A stretch of 42,155 nucleotides of DNA. Origin: an uncultured bacterium. GTDB lineage: Bacteria > Bacillota_I > Bacilli_A > RF39 > UBA660. Below the pieces are notes generated by a model. It saw only the letters and a program-made list of their open reading frames with translations, had not been told where the DNA came from and did not search any database. The stretch is taken from contig CAMODU010000006.1 in NCBI GenBank assembly GCA_946611605.1, positions 1 to 42,155 on the forward strand, in the 5' to 3' direction. Shown here piece after piece: positions 24,800 through 32,923 of this stretch. How positions within the stretch are numbered: position 1 is the stretch's first letter; every line of letters starts with the position of its first letter. The position numbers and the translations under genes were made by a program.

Positions 24800-25453
24800 A
24801 TGTTAAGTAAAAGATTACAATCTTTAACTAAATATATAAAAAGAGATGATAAATTAATTGATATTGGATGCGATCATGCTTTATTAGATATATACCTTGT
24901 TAAATCAGATATAATTAATAACATGATTGTATCTGATGTTCATGAAAATGCATTACAAGCTGGTATTGATAATATTAAATTAAATAAATTAACTAATAAG
25001 ATAGATACTAGATTAGGAAATGGATTGAATGTATTATCTGATGAAGATGACATTGATACCATTCTTATATCAGGAATGGGATCATCTACTATTATAGAAA
25101 TACTTAATCATCCATATTTAAAGAATATTAATAAATTAATAATTCAATCTAACAATGATCATGAATTATTAAGAAAAAAGATTTCTTCATTAGGATATAT
25201 TATTAAAGAAGAAGAGTTTTTAATAGATAAGAATAAACAATATATCAATATAGTATTTGTAAAAGGTAATAAAAAATACACTAATGATGAATTAAGATAT
25301 GGTCCTATTCTTATTAAAGATAAGGAATATATGAAGTCATTATTGAATAGTAAAAAGAGTATAATTAATTATATTCCTAAGAATAAAATACTATTAAGAC
25401 ATAAAATGAAGAAAGAAATAAATGTAATAAATAAATATATTCAAATGACTTAG
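24800..25453 (+). CDS. trmK: tRNA (adenine-22-N1)-methyltransferase TrmK
   Basis: A 217-residue SAM-dependent methyltransferase for A22 of tRNA. The SAM-binding motif I is KLIDIGCDHALLDIYL, motif II is MIVSDVHENALQAG, and TILISGMGSSTIIEIL gives the family's GMG signature. The C-terminal end (about 175-217) is a Lys-rich helical tail expected to contact tRNA. It follows rpoD with a one-base gap; trmK after sigA is a standard Bacilli arrangement. Its 3' end forms one arm of an 11-bp inverted repeat whose other arm is in the tRNA leader. Confidence 0.92.
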   Translation: MLSKRLQSLTKYIKRDDKLIDIGCDHALLDIYLVKSDIINNMIVSDVHENALQAGIDNIKLNKLTNKIDTRLGNGLNVLSDEDDIDTILISGMGSSTIIEILNHPYLKNINKLIIQSNNDHELLRKKISSLGYIIKEEEFLIDKNKQYINIVFVKGNKKYTNDELRYGPILIKDKEYMKSLLNSKKSIINYIPKNKILLRHKMKKEINVINKYIQMT

Positions 25454-25500
25454 ACTTGCAATTCTTAAAGTGTTGTATTATAATTTAATAGTCATTTGAA
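25440..25500. repeat. Inverted repeat flanking the tRNA promoter
   Basis: TTCAAATGACT at 25440-25450 and AGTCATTTGAA at 25490-25500 are perfect inverted copies. The left arm ends trmK coding and the right arm begins at the predicted tRNA transcription start. Confidence 0.6.
25456..25484 (+). promoter_or_regulatory. Promoter of tRNA-Arg
   Basis: TTGCAA at 25456-25461, a 17-base spacer and TATAAT at 25479-25484, giving a start near 25491. Confidence 0.8.
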
Positions 25501-25504
25501 ATCT

Positions 25505-25581
25505 GACTGGGTAGCTCAGCTGGATAGAGCATCCGCCTTCTAAGCGGCAGGTCAAGGGTTCGAATCCCTTCCCGGTCACCA
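25505..25581 (+). tRNA. tRNA-Arg (anticodon UCU)
   Basis: A 77-base cloverleaf with encoded CCA. The acceptor GACTGGG pairs with CCCGGTC (one G-T pair), followed by A and CCA. D-arm AGCTCAGCTGGATAGAGC, anticodon loop CTTCTAA giving UCU, and T-arm AAGGGTTCGAATCCCTT are clear. The outermost anticodon-stem pair is a T-C mismatch. It reads AGA, by far the most used Arg codon in these genes. Confidence 0.97.
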
Positions 25582-25589
25582 TTTAAGTT

Positions 25590-25616
25590 AAAAACTACTT
25601 GTATAAGTAGTTTTTT
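25590..25616 (+). terminator. Terminator after tRNA-Arg
   Basis: AAAAACTACTT (25590-25600) pairs with AAGTAGTTTTT (25605-25615), followed by T's. Confidence 0.9.
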
Positions 25617-25617
25617 A

Positions 25618-25646
25618 TTGTTTTTATATAAATGATAAATTATAAT
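25618..25646 (+). promoter_or_regulatory. Promoter of the gene at 25667
   Basis: TTGTTT at 25618-25623, a 17-base spacer and TATAAT at 25641-25646. Confidence 0.55.
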
Positions 25647-25666
25647 AATTCCTTGGAAGTGATCAT

Positions 25667-26665
25667 ATGACAAAGGATTTTAAAGGAACAAAAGTAAATG
25701 TCGATATAGCATTAATAATTGTTAATAATATAGAAAAGCTTTCTAACTTCATTACTGACAGTAATAATATTAATATTAATTCAATAGATAATGATATTAA
25801 AAAGATTAAACAAAGTAAAACATTTTGGATAGGTCCATATTCTCAATCCTTTTATGAATATAATAAAGAAATAATAGAAGATATATTACCTGTCATAAGT
25901 ATATATACTTTTTTAAATAATATTGTAGATATTAAGACAAATGATCTAAGACAAGATTTTAGAGAATTTGTAAATTATATTTATAGTCATAAAGAATCAA
26001 TAGATAATATATGTTCTTTATTAGAAGCAATTAAAGAATTAGGAATAGCTTATGTTGTACTTGATGAAAATAATAAGTTTGAATATATTATAGATTTATA
26101 TTTAAATGATTATTCACGTGATTTTGGATTCGGAGAAAATATTACAATTATTCCTACATATGAAAAAAATCATATTAAGTATTATTTAGATGGATCCAAT
26201 TATATCATTCCATTAACATCTGAACTTGGAAGAATAAATATTTATTCTAGTTTTCCAAATGAAATAGTAGTTAATAATTTATTATTTGATAAAAGTGTAT
26301 TACCTAAGTCTAAAAAAACTGAAGATATTATAGATGTTATTGTTGAAAAACATAAAGAGTGTAATAAGAGCAATACATATCTAAGAGAAGGAATTGATTT
26401 ATCATTTAGTATAGAAGATTTAAATCAACAACTAGAAAGTACTTTAAGTGTAGTAGAAAGTTTATCTAATATTCATGATAAAGATACTATATTAAATTAT
26501 TTATATTCAATTAAACATACTATATCTAGATTAAAAGATTTGGATAAAACTAATGAAGAATCTATTATATTTAATGAAAATAATTCAGTAAATCAAGAAG
26601 TATACAATTCTGAGAAGGATGCTTTTGTAAAAAGAAGACTAAACTCTAGTTACGATTGGTGTTAA
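25667..26665 (+). CDS. Hypothetical protein of unknown family
   Basis: A 332-residue cytoplasmic-looking protein with GGAAGTGA before the ATG. No signal peptide or membrane helix is seen. The middle (about 120-215) has alternating strands (AYVVLDENNKFEYIIDLYLN, IIPTYEKNHIKYYLDG), while the C-terminal third (about 245-290) is probably helical (SIEDLNQQLESTLSVVESLS). I do not recognise a family and see no catalytic motif. It is a single-gene unit between tRNA-Arg and the dockerin protease, with its own promoter and terminator. Confidence 0.6.
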   Translation: MTKDFKGTKVNVDIALIIVNNIEKLSNFITDSNNININSIDNDIKKIKQSKTFWIGPYSQSFYEYNKEIIEDILPVISIYTFLNNIVDIKTNDLRQDFREFVNYIYSHKESIDNICSLLEAIKELGIAYVVLDENNKFEYIIDLYLNDYSRDFGFGENITIIPTYEKNHIKYYLDGSNYIIPLTSELGRINIYSSFPNEIVVNNLLFDKSVLPKSKKTEDIIDVIVEKHKECNKSNTYLREGIDLSFSIEDLNQQLESTLSVVESLSNIHDKDTILNYLYSIKHTISRLKDLDKTNEESIIFNENNSVNQEVYNSEKDAFVKRRLNSSYDWC

Positions 26666-26693
26666 AACAACTATTTTATATAGTTGTTTTATT
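26664..26693 (+). terminator. Terminator after the gene at 25667
   Basis: AAAACAACTA (26664-26673) pairs with TAGTTGTTTT (26681-26690), starting in the stop codon. Confidence 0.8.
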
Positions 26694-26736
26694 ATGTAAA
26701 CCTATACAGTTGTTATACAAAACATATACATATAAA

Positions 26737-26745
26737 TGATATAAT
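26737..26745 (+). promoter_or_regulatory. Extended -10 promoter of the dockerin-protease operon
   Basis: TGATATAAT is a full TGnTATAAT extended -10, with no clear -35. Confidence 0.6.
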
Positions 26746-26761
26746 TATGATAGGTGATAAT

Positions 26762-28858
26762 ATGAAGAATAAAATATTCATATTAATCTTGTTATTATTA
26801 ATTATACCTAATGCTAAAGCATTAGTTTCTTGTGATTATACAGATGAATATAAAGCATATATGGAATTGTCTCCAGAGGAAAGAAAAGATGCTATTCAAC
26901 CAATTATGTGTAAGGAATCATATGCTAAAGATACTTTATCTTCAACATATAGAAATATGAATAGTTTATTAAAAGCTTCTGCATCTGATAAAACTTATAA
27001 TGGATTAACTGCTGGATTTGTTACTCCGGTTAAGAATCAACAATATGAAGGTACTTGTTGGGCTTTCTCATCAGTAGCATCAATCGAGTCAAATGCATTA
27101 AAGAATGGATTAGGTACATATGATTTTTCTGAATTACATATGGTTTATTCTTTAATAAGCGGAGCATTTACTGATGAAGGTGGGAAAAACGGAAGATATA
27201 ATACTAATACTAATGGTGGAACTATATTTTATGGTGCATCATATTACTTTAATAAAAATAAACAATTATTAGAAAGTGAAATGCCATATCCTGATCGTGT
27301 TATTAGTCCTATACATTCATCTAATTATAATGAAGGTAGAAAGATAATAACATTAGATAACTTCTATATATCTAATCTTAATTCCAATAATGTATGTAGA
27401 ACATCTGAAATATCTTTAATAAAGAATAAGATTATAGAATTAGGAGCTGTACAAGCAACTGTATATATGGATGAAAACTTATTAGTAGATAATAAATACT
27501 ATATGTCTACAACTTCTAATAGTACTTCACTAAATCATGCAGTTACTATAGTTGGATGGGATGATACTATATCTAAATCTAATTTCCCTGGTGCAACTAA
27601 AGATGGTGCATGGATTGTTAAGAATTCATGGGGTGAAGATTGGGGAGACAATGGTTATTACTATGTATCTTATAATGATAATTTTATATGTACTATGATA
27701 GGATCATATGAAGGTGTTAGTACAACAACATATGATTACTCATATAGTGCATCTGATTTAATTGGTGCAGATGTTGTATATAATCCAAGAACTTATATAG
27801 CATCTAAATTTGAAAAACAAAGTATTGGTAAAGAACAAATAAAGAAGGTAAGTGTATCACTTCCTACATCAGGAACATATAAAGTATATTTATCTCATAG
27901 TGGATATACAAATCAAAATACATGGGAATTATTATATGAAGGTACATCTACTCAAGAATTAGGTATTAAATCATTTTATACTGATAAGATAATAGATGAT
28001 GATTATTACATAATAGTTGATTATGAAGCAACTAGTTCATTTACAGCCTTAACTATGTGTAAGTTAGGTGCTACCGAACATTTAGAATATAAACCTGGTT
28101 ATAACTTTATTGCATCTAATTCATTAGATTGGCAAGATATGGCTTTAAGATCAACTCCATGTGAACCATTAGTATATGTTTATACTGATACATATGAAGA
28201 ACCTGAAGCAGATATAACATTAGATAATGTTAATGTAACTAATACTAATAATGTAGTTATAGATATTACAAATACATCTAACAGTGAATTTACTTATAAA
28301 GTATTCTTAGGAGAAGAAGATGTTACATCTCATTTTACAATTAGTACAAACGATGGAAAAGTAACATTAGTTCCAGATAATACTATATCAGGAACATTTA
28401 AATTCCATTTATACTCAGGTAGTAATGATGAATTTATTAGTTTCACATTAAATGAAGAAATAATACCTCAAGAACCAAATATAAGTGTTGATGATGAATA
28501 TATTTATATTAAAAAATCTCCAACAGGATATTTTAAGAATACTGATTTAGAATCAAGTATTAATGTATTTAATACTAATTATAGTATCGTTAATAATGGT
28601 AATATACCTGTTACTAATTTATATACAGGATCTAGATTTGTTACAACCAATAATGAATATAAAATAATTATCATGGGTGATTCTACATCAGATGGAATTA
28701 TAGATTCAGGAGATTTATTAAAGATGGTTAAATACTTAAAAGGAACTGATATAACTAGAGAACAATATGTAGCTGCTGATGTTAATCGTGATTCAGTCAT
28801 GGATTCAGGAGATTTATTAAAAGTAGTTAAAGTATTGAAAGGCTCTGCTAGTTTCTAG
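26762..28858 (+). CDS. Secreted papain-like (C1A) cysteine protease with lectin-like region and C-terminal dockerin
   Basis: A 698-residue protein. The ATG at 26762 follows AGGTGAT; upstream in-frame starts lie across the terminator and promoter. The signal peptide is IFILILLLLIIPNAKA. The C1A domain (about 75-315) has the oxyanion Gln in KNQQYEGTCWAFSS, nucleophile Cys99, His259 in LNHAVTIVGWDD and Asn288 in IVKNSWGEDWGDNGYY. Next is a beta-rich region (about 325-480) like the lectin-like domain found in bacterial C1 peptidases, and Ig-like segments (about 485-630). The end is a type I dockerin: two calcium-loop repeats, DSTSDGIIDSGD at 640 and DVNRDSVMDSGD at 673, each followed by a LLK helix. 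It should be docked extracellularly to a cohesin-bearing partner. The neighbouring anchored protein is the obvious candidate. Confidence 0.85.
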   Translation: MKNKIFILILLLLIIPNAKALVSCDYTDEYKAYMELSPEERKDAIQPIMCKESYAKDTLSSTYRNMNSLLKASASDKTYNGLTAGFVTPVKNQQYEGTCWAFSSVASIESNALKNGLGTYDFSELHMVYSLISGAFTDEGGKNGRYNTNTNGGTIFYGASYYFNKNKQLLESEMPYPDRVISPIHSSNYNEGRKIITLDNFYISNLNSNNVCRTSEISLIKNKIIELGAVQATVYMDENLLVDNKYYMSTTSNSTSLNHAVTIVGWDDTISKSNFPGATKDGAWIVKNSWGEDWGDNGYYYVSYNDNFICTMIGSYEGVSTTTYDYSYSASDLIGADVVYNPRTYIASKFEKQSIGKEQIKKVSVSLPTSGTYKVYLSHSGYTNQNTWELLYEGTSTQELGIKSFYTDKIIDDDYYIIVDYEATSSFTALTMCKLGATEHLEYKPGYNFIASNSLDWQDMALRSTPCEPLVYVYTDTYEEPEADITLDNVNVTNTNNVVIDITNTSNSEFTYKVFLGEEDVTSHFTISTNDGKVTLVPDNTISGTFKFHLYSGSNDEFISFTLNEEIIPQEPNISVDDEYIYIKKSPTGYFKNTDLESSINVFNTNYSIVNNGNIPVTNLYTGSRFVTTNNEYKIIIMGDSTSDGIIDSGDLLKMVKYLKGTDITREQYVAADVNRDSVMDSGDLLKVVKVLKGSASF

Positions 28859-28869
28859 AAGGTGATAAT

Positions 28870-29787
28870 ATGAAAAAGATAGTAAGAATTATATTTTTAA
28901 TAACAATTATGTTTATAAGTACTAATGTATATGCTGCATCTTTAAATGTATCAGCTTCTAAGACAAGTGCATATAAAGGTGATAAAGTAACAGTTACAGT
29001 TAAAGTATATGCGGGTACATGGAACTTAAGTGTATCTGGCCCAGGTGTAAGTGATAAAATTGTAGGATTTGATATGGATGGTAATATTAATACTACTAAA
29101 ACATATACTGTTGATACATCAACAGTAGGAACTAAAACTATAGTAGTAACTGGTGATTATACTGATTATGTTACAGAAGATACAACAAGAGATGTTAATA
29201 AAACAATTTCTATTACTGTAAGTGAAGCACCAACTCCAACTCCAACACCAAGTCCAACACCAAGTCCAACACCAAGTCCAACTCCAACACCAACTACTAA
29301 ACCTAGTTCAACACCAAGTTCTCAACCTGCTAATCAAGGTACAACTGTTGTTACTCCTCAACCTGTAGAAGAACAACCAACTGAGCAACCAACAGAACCA
29401 ATTACTCAACCAGTTGAGATTAAGATTAATAATATTAAAGTAGTTGGATATGATATAGATTTTAACAAAGATGTACATGATTATAATATATTTGTATCAT
29501 CTGATGTAAAAGAACTATATGTTATAGTTGATGGTGAAGATGTCGAAGTAATAAATGATGGTATAGTTGAAATAGATAATAAAGGCTATTTCGATGTAAC
29601 AGTTAAAAAAGATAATGTTGAACTTACATATACATTTATCCTAATAAGAGGAGATGTATTAGGAGTAGAAGAAGTTAAAGATACATCTAAAGGATTAAAG
29701 ATAGCATTATTAATATTATCATTAGTAACATTATTGGTATCTGGTGTATCTCTATATTATTTTGTATTAAGAAAGAAGAGTATTTAA
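28870..29787 (+). CDS. Membrane-anchored surface protein: Ig-like domain, Pro/Thr stalk, cadherin-like sandwich
   Basis: A 305-residue protein 11 bp after the dockerin protease, with AAGGTGAT upstream. It has a signal peptide (residues 1-22, ending VYA), then a beta-sandwich of about 95 residues (SASKTSAYKGDKVTVTVKVY opening, as in cohesins and CARDB/Ig-like domains), a Pro-Thr-Ser stalk (about 119-165), a cadherin-like beta-sandwich (about 185-262; INNIKVVGYDIDFNKDVHDY is typical) and a C-terminal membrane helix with basic tail (FVLRKKSI). There is no LPxTG. The position suggests that the first domain could be the receptor for the dockerin; this is inference, because the cohesin family cannot be confirmed by eye. 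Confidence 0.75.
   Translation: MKKIVRIIFLITIMFISTNVYAASLNVSASKTSAYKGDKVTVTVKVYAGTWNLSVSGPGVSDKIVGFDMDGNINTTKTYTVDTSTVGTKTIVVTGDYTDYVTEDTTRDVNKTISITVSEAPTPTPTPSPTPSPTPSPTPTPTTKPSSTPSSQPANQGTTVVTPQPVEEQPTEQPTEPITQPVEIKINNIKVVGYDIDFNKDVHDYNIFVSSDVKELYVIVDGEDVEVINDGIVEIDNKGYFDVTVKKDNVELTYTFILIRGDVLGVEEVKDTSKGLKIALLILSLVTLLVSGVSLYYFVLRKKSI
29230..29296 (+). repeat. In-frame Pro-Thr/Pro-Ser tandem repeat
   Basis: Repeats built on CCAACACCAAGT (12 bp, encoding Pro-Thr-Pro-Ser) and the shorter unit CCAACT. They code for a flexible stalk. The unit is a multiple of three, so copy-number change would alter stalk length without frameshift. Confidence 0.85.
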
Positions 29788-29800
29788 TTACTCTTCTTTT
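29772..29800 (+). terminator. Terminator after the surface-protein operon
   Basis: AAAGAAGAGTA (29772-29782) pairs with TACTCTTCTTT (29789-29799). The stop codon is in the loop. Confidence 0.85.
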
Positions 29801-29830
29801 TAGTTTATAATTATAAAAGAGGTGTTTAAT

Positions 29831-30787
29831 ATGGTAAAAGAATTAAAAGACTTAAAAGTTGTATACATGGGTACACCTGAATTTGCAGTACCTACACTTG
29901 AAATGTTAATTGATATTACTAATGTAGTAGGTGTTGTTACTCAAGAAGATAAAGAAGTAGGTAGAAAAAAAGTACTTACTCCATCTCCTGTTAAAGTGTG
30001 TGCATTAGATCATGATATAAAAGTATTAACACCACATAGAATTAAAGAAGATTATCAAGATATTATAGATTTAGACCCTGATATTATTATTACATGTGCA
30101 TATGGGCAAATAGTTCCTAAAGAATTATTAGATTTCCCTTACTATGGATGTATTAATATTCATGGTTCTATATTACCTGATTATCGTGGAGCATCTCCAA
30201 TTCAAACAGCAATCATGAATGGTGATGCTGAAACAGGTATTACTATCATGTATATGGATGAACAAATGGATACAGGTAATATAATTAATATGGATAAAAT
30301 AGATATTGATATTAAAGATACATATGGTACTTTATCTGATAAGTTATCTTTAGTTGGAAGAGATCTTTTATTAAAAACTTTACCTAAGATAATAGCAGAT
30401 GATAATTGGAATATTAAACAAGATGATGGTGCTGCTACATATACTAAAAAGATAACTAGAGAACAAGAAAGATTAGATTTCAATAAAACTAGAAAAGAAG
30501 TATATGATTATATTAGAGCTTTAAATCCAACACCTTTAGCTAATATTTTATTAAATGGTGAAGAAATAAAAATAGTTGAAGCAGAAATAGGAGATGAATC
30601 TACTGGAGAAGTAGGAGTTATTACTGATGTAGATAAAAAGTCATTTTCAATTCAATGTTTAGATGGTAAAATTAATATTACTAAAATAAAAAGAGCTGGT
30701 AAAAACATCATGGACGTTGCATCATTCTTAAATGGATATAATAAAATGAATTTAATAGATAAAAAGGTGAACGTTGATGAACAATAA
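29831..30787 (+). CDS. fmt: Methionyl-tRNA formyltransferase
   Basis: A 318-residue enzyme that formylates initiator Met-tRNA. The ATG at 29831 follows AGAGGTG (an in-frame GTG at 29822 is part of that site). Family landmarks: VVYMGTPEFAVPTLEML at the start, the 10-formyl-THF site with INIHGSILPDYRGASPIQ (catalytic Asn and His), and MDEQMDTGNII with the catalytic Asp. The C-terminal OB-like domain (about 205-310) contains TPLANILLNGEEIKI. TATAAT at 29806-29811 may be its -10. def/priA, often next to fmt, are absent. It overlaps the next gene by 11 bp. Confidence 0.95.
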   Translation: MVKELKDLKVVYMGTPEFAVPTLEMLIDITNVVGVVTQEDKEVGRKKVLTPSPVKVCALDHDIKVLTPHRIKEDYQDIIDLDPDIIITCAYGQIVPKELLDFPYYGCINIHGSILPDYRGASPIQTAIMNGDAETGITIMYMDEQMDTGNIINMDKIDIDIKDTYGTLSDKLSLVGRDLLLKTLPKIIADDNWNIKQDDGAATYTKKITREQERLDFNKTRKEVYDYIRALNPTPLANILLNGEEIKIVEAEIGDESTGEVGVITDVDKKSFSIQCLDGKINITKIKRAGKNIMDVASFLNGYNKMNLIDKKVNVDEQ

Positions 30788-31445
30788 TGAAGATGAGCAA
30801 AAAGAAATAAATGAAGAACCAAAAGAATTAAGTAAATGGGAATTATTTAAGAAGTATTATAAAGAAGTTCCTAAGTTTAAAGAATTTGTTAATTCAGCTG
30901 GTACTATATTAGGAGTATTCTTATTCTGTATTATATTAATTGCTACAGTTAATATAAATAAAAGTGAAAAGAAGACTAAGACTACAACAACTACTCAAGT
31001 AACAGTTAAATATCAAGATATGCTTGATGGATTACTTGATAATAAAGAAGCAAATATGAATATTACTATAAATGATAATAAATATATTATTAATTCTAGA
31101 TATGGTAATAACATTCTAACTGGTACATTAGAATCAATTGATGGAACTTATAAGTTTAAGATTAAGGAAGATAATATATACGAAATAAGATTGGATGAAG
31201 AAATAGTTAATAATGAATTATTTAAAGATATTAATACATCAATTATTAATAATAGTTTACTTGTTAATATCTTAAGAAATAATACAGGTATTAAACTAGA
31301 ACAAGATAATAAATTATTATATAAATATGATAAGGTTGTTCTTAATGATATAACATATACAATAGAAGTAATTATTAATAATAATAGTATATCTAATATT
31401 AATGTTTATAATGATACTATTTCATATATAATTAATTACGTATAA
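30777..31445 (+). CDS. Hypothetical single-pass membrane protein
   Basis: A 222-residue protein. The ATG at 30777 lies within the end of fmt, after AAAAAGGTGA. It has an acidic cytoplasmic N-terminus (about 1-35), one membrane helix (about 41-61, TILGVFLFCIILIATV) and a mostly beta extracytoplasmic domain after a Lys/Thr-rich stalk (KKTKTTTTTQ). The ectodomain is Asn/Ile-rich and contains no recognised motif. It is probably co-transcribed with fmt. Confidence 0.6.
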   Translation: MNNNEDEQKEINEEPKELSKWELFKKYYKEVPKFKEFVNSAGTILGVFLFCIILIATVNINKSEKKTKTTTTTQVTVKYQDMLDGLLDNKEANMNITINDNKYIINSRYGNNILTGTLESIDGTYKFKIKEDNIYEIRLDEEIVNNELFKDINTSIINNSLLVNILRNNTGIKLEQDNKLLYKYDKVVLNDITYTIEVIINNNSISNINVYNDTISYIINYV

Positions 31446-31459
31446 TCATTAATTTCTTA

Positions 31460-31488
31460 TTGTAATTAATATTCCCTTGTGATATATT
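31460..31488 (+). promoter_or_regulatory. Promoter of the rimP-nusA-rnpM-infB-rbfA operon
   Basis: TTGTAA at 31460-31465, a 17-base spacer and TATATT at 31483-31488, giving a start near 31495. Confidence 0.6.
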
Positions 31489-31502
31489 ATTTATAGCATT
31501 TT

Positions 31503-31526
31503 AAGTGGGCAAGAAGTTGCCTGCTT
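31503..31526 (+). promoter_or_regulatory. rimP leader hairpin
   Basis: AAGTGGGCAA (31503-31512) pairs with TTGCCTGCTT (31517-31526, two G-T pairs) around GAAG. A GTGGG hairpin just before rimP is, from memory, common in Firmicutes and may control the operon. The downstream tail is only weakly T-rich. Confidence 0.5.
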
Positions 31527-31548
31527 TGTTTATTGTATAGGAGGATAA

Positions 31549-31803
31549 ATGGATAGCATTATCGAGAAATTAGAAGAACTAATTAAACCTGAAATGGAGA
31601 AGATGGATATTGTTCTAGATTCTATTCAATGGATAGAAGAAAAGAATAATAATACATTAAAAGTAATATTAGATAAGGTAAATGGAATTGACTTAGATAC
31701 TATAGTTGATGCCACTAATATTATTAATCCTATTTTAGATGAACATGATTTAATTAAGGAAGGATATACTTTAGAAGTATCAAGTAAAGAAAGAGGGAAT
31801 TAG
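31549..31803 (+). CDS. rimP: RimP ribosome maturation factor, N-terminal domain only
   Basis: An 84-residue protein starting after AGGAGG. It matches the N-terminal domain of RimP (30S maturation): LDSIQWIEEKNNNTLKVILDK, then IVDATNIINPILDE, and the family's strand YTLEVSSKERG, where full-length proteins continue with SSPGxxRPL and a C-terminal SH3-like domain of about 70 residues. Here the chain stops at that point and nusA starts four bases later, so there is no space or remnant for the second domain. This is a clean truncation, not an obvious frameshift. First gene of the translation operon, behind a leader hairpin. Confidence 0.8.
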   Translation: MDSIIEKLEELIKPEMEKMDIVLDSIQWIEEKNNNTLKVILDKVNGIDLDTIVDATNIINPILDEHDLIKEGYTLEVSSKERGN

Positions 31804-31807
31804 AAAA

Positions 31808-32923
31808 ATGAATGGTAAGGAATTTATTAAAGCATTAGATAATATAATTGAAGAAAAACACATAGATGAAAGTATTGTATGGGATGCTATGGAACAAGGT
31901 TTAGCAGCTGCATATAAGAAAAACTATGGTTCTAAGACTAATGTTAAAGTAGAAGTTAATAAAGAAACAGGAGAATTTAAAGTATTTAAATATTATGTAG
32001 TTGTAGATGATTATATCTATGGTGAAGAAGTAGAAGATGAAGAAGGAAATATCAAGGTATTAGATCCTGAAATTAATCAAGATGCTCAAATACTATTAGA
32101 AGATGCTAAGGAAAAATGGCCTGATGCAAAAGTTGGAGATGAATTCCAAGAAGAAGTTACTCCAGCTGACTTTGGTAGAGTTGCAGCATCTACTTGTAAA
32201 CAAGTAGTTACTCAAAAGATTAGAGAAGCTGAAAAAGAATCTTTAATATCTGACTTTGCAGATAAACAAGATGAATTAATGTTAGGTACTCTAGCAATGG
32301 AAGATGCTAAAAACTATTATGTAGATTTAGGAAGAGCCAGAGGATTACTTCCAAAGGCTGAATGTATTCCTGGTGAAGAATTAAAGATGGGTTCTCAAGT
32401 TAAAGTATATGTATCTAAAGTAGATAATACTAACAAAGGACCATTAATTCTATTATCTAGAAAACAATTTGGTTTTGTTAAGAGATTATTTGAAAATGAA
32501 ATTCCAGAATTCCAAGATGGTACACTTGAATTACATGGTGTAGCTAGAGAAGCTGGAGTTAGATCTAAAGTATCAGTATCTAGTACAAATGATAGAGTAG
32601 ATCCAATTGGTACTTGTATTGGTGAAAGAGGATCTCGTATTGCTAATATCTTAAAAGAATTAGGAAATGAAAAAGTAGATTTAATTCTTTATGATGAAGA
32701 TGAAGCACAATATATAGCTAATGCTTTATCACCAGCTCAAAATGTTATAGTTAACATTATATCTAATGATAAAGAAAGAAATGCTTTAGCTATTGTTCCA
32801 GATGATGAATTATCTAAAGCTATTGGTAAGAAAGCTATTAATATTAAGTTAGCATCACGTTTAACTAAGTTTAAAATTGAAATTAAAACTATGACTCAAA
32901 TTCAAGAAGAGGGTAATCTTTAA
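31808..32923 (+). CDS. nusA: Transcription factor NusA
   Basis: A 371-residue RNA polymerase-binding factor for pausing, termination and antitermination. Domains in order: N-terminal polymerase-binding domain (about 1-125, FIKALDNIIEEKHIDESIVW), S1 domain (about 135-200), KH1 (about 230-280, with IGTCIGERGSRIANIL) and KH2 (about 300-370, ending in LSKAIGKKAINIKLASRLT). The Gram-negative C-terminal repeats are absent, as normal for Firmicutes. The ribosome site AGAGGGAATT lies in the end of rimP. The stop shares one base with the next start (TAATG). Confidence 0.95.
   Translation: MNGKEFIKALDNIIEEKHIDESIVWDAMEQGLAAAYKKNYGSKTNVKVEVNKETGEFKVFKYYVVVDDYIYGEEVEDEEGNIKVLDPEINQDAQILLEDAKEKWPDAKVGDEFQEEVTPADFGRVAASTCKQVVTQKIREAEKESLISDFADKQDELMLGTLAMEDAKNYYVDLGRARGLLPKAECIPGEELKMGSQVKVYVSKVDNTNKGPLILLSRKQFGFVKRLFENEIPEFQDGTLELHGVAREAGVRSKVSVSSTNDRVDPIGTCIGERGSRIANILKELGNEKVDLILYDEDEAQYIANALSPAQNVIVNIISNDKERNALAIVPDDELSKAIGKKAINIKLASRLTKFKIEIKTMTQIQEEGNL

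Noticed and set aside
25485-25673. Minus-strand open frame over tRNA-Arg
   Set aside because: It is the antisense of the tRNA, a well-known spurious translation (ends in LPLRRRMLYPAELPSQ-like text), not a gene.
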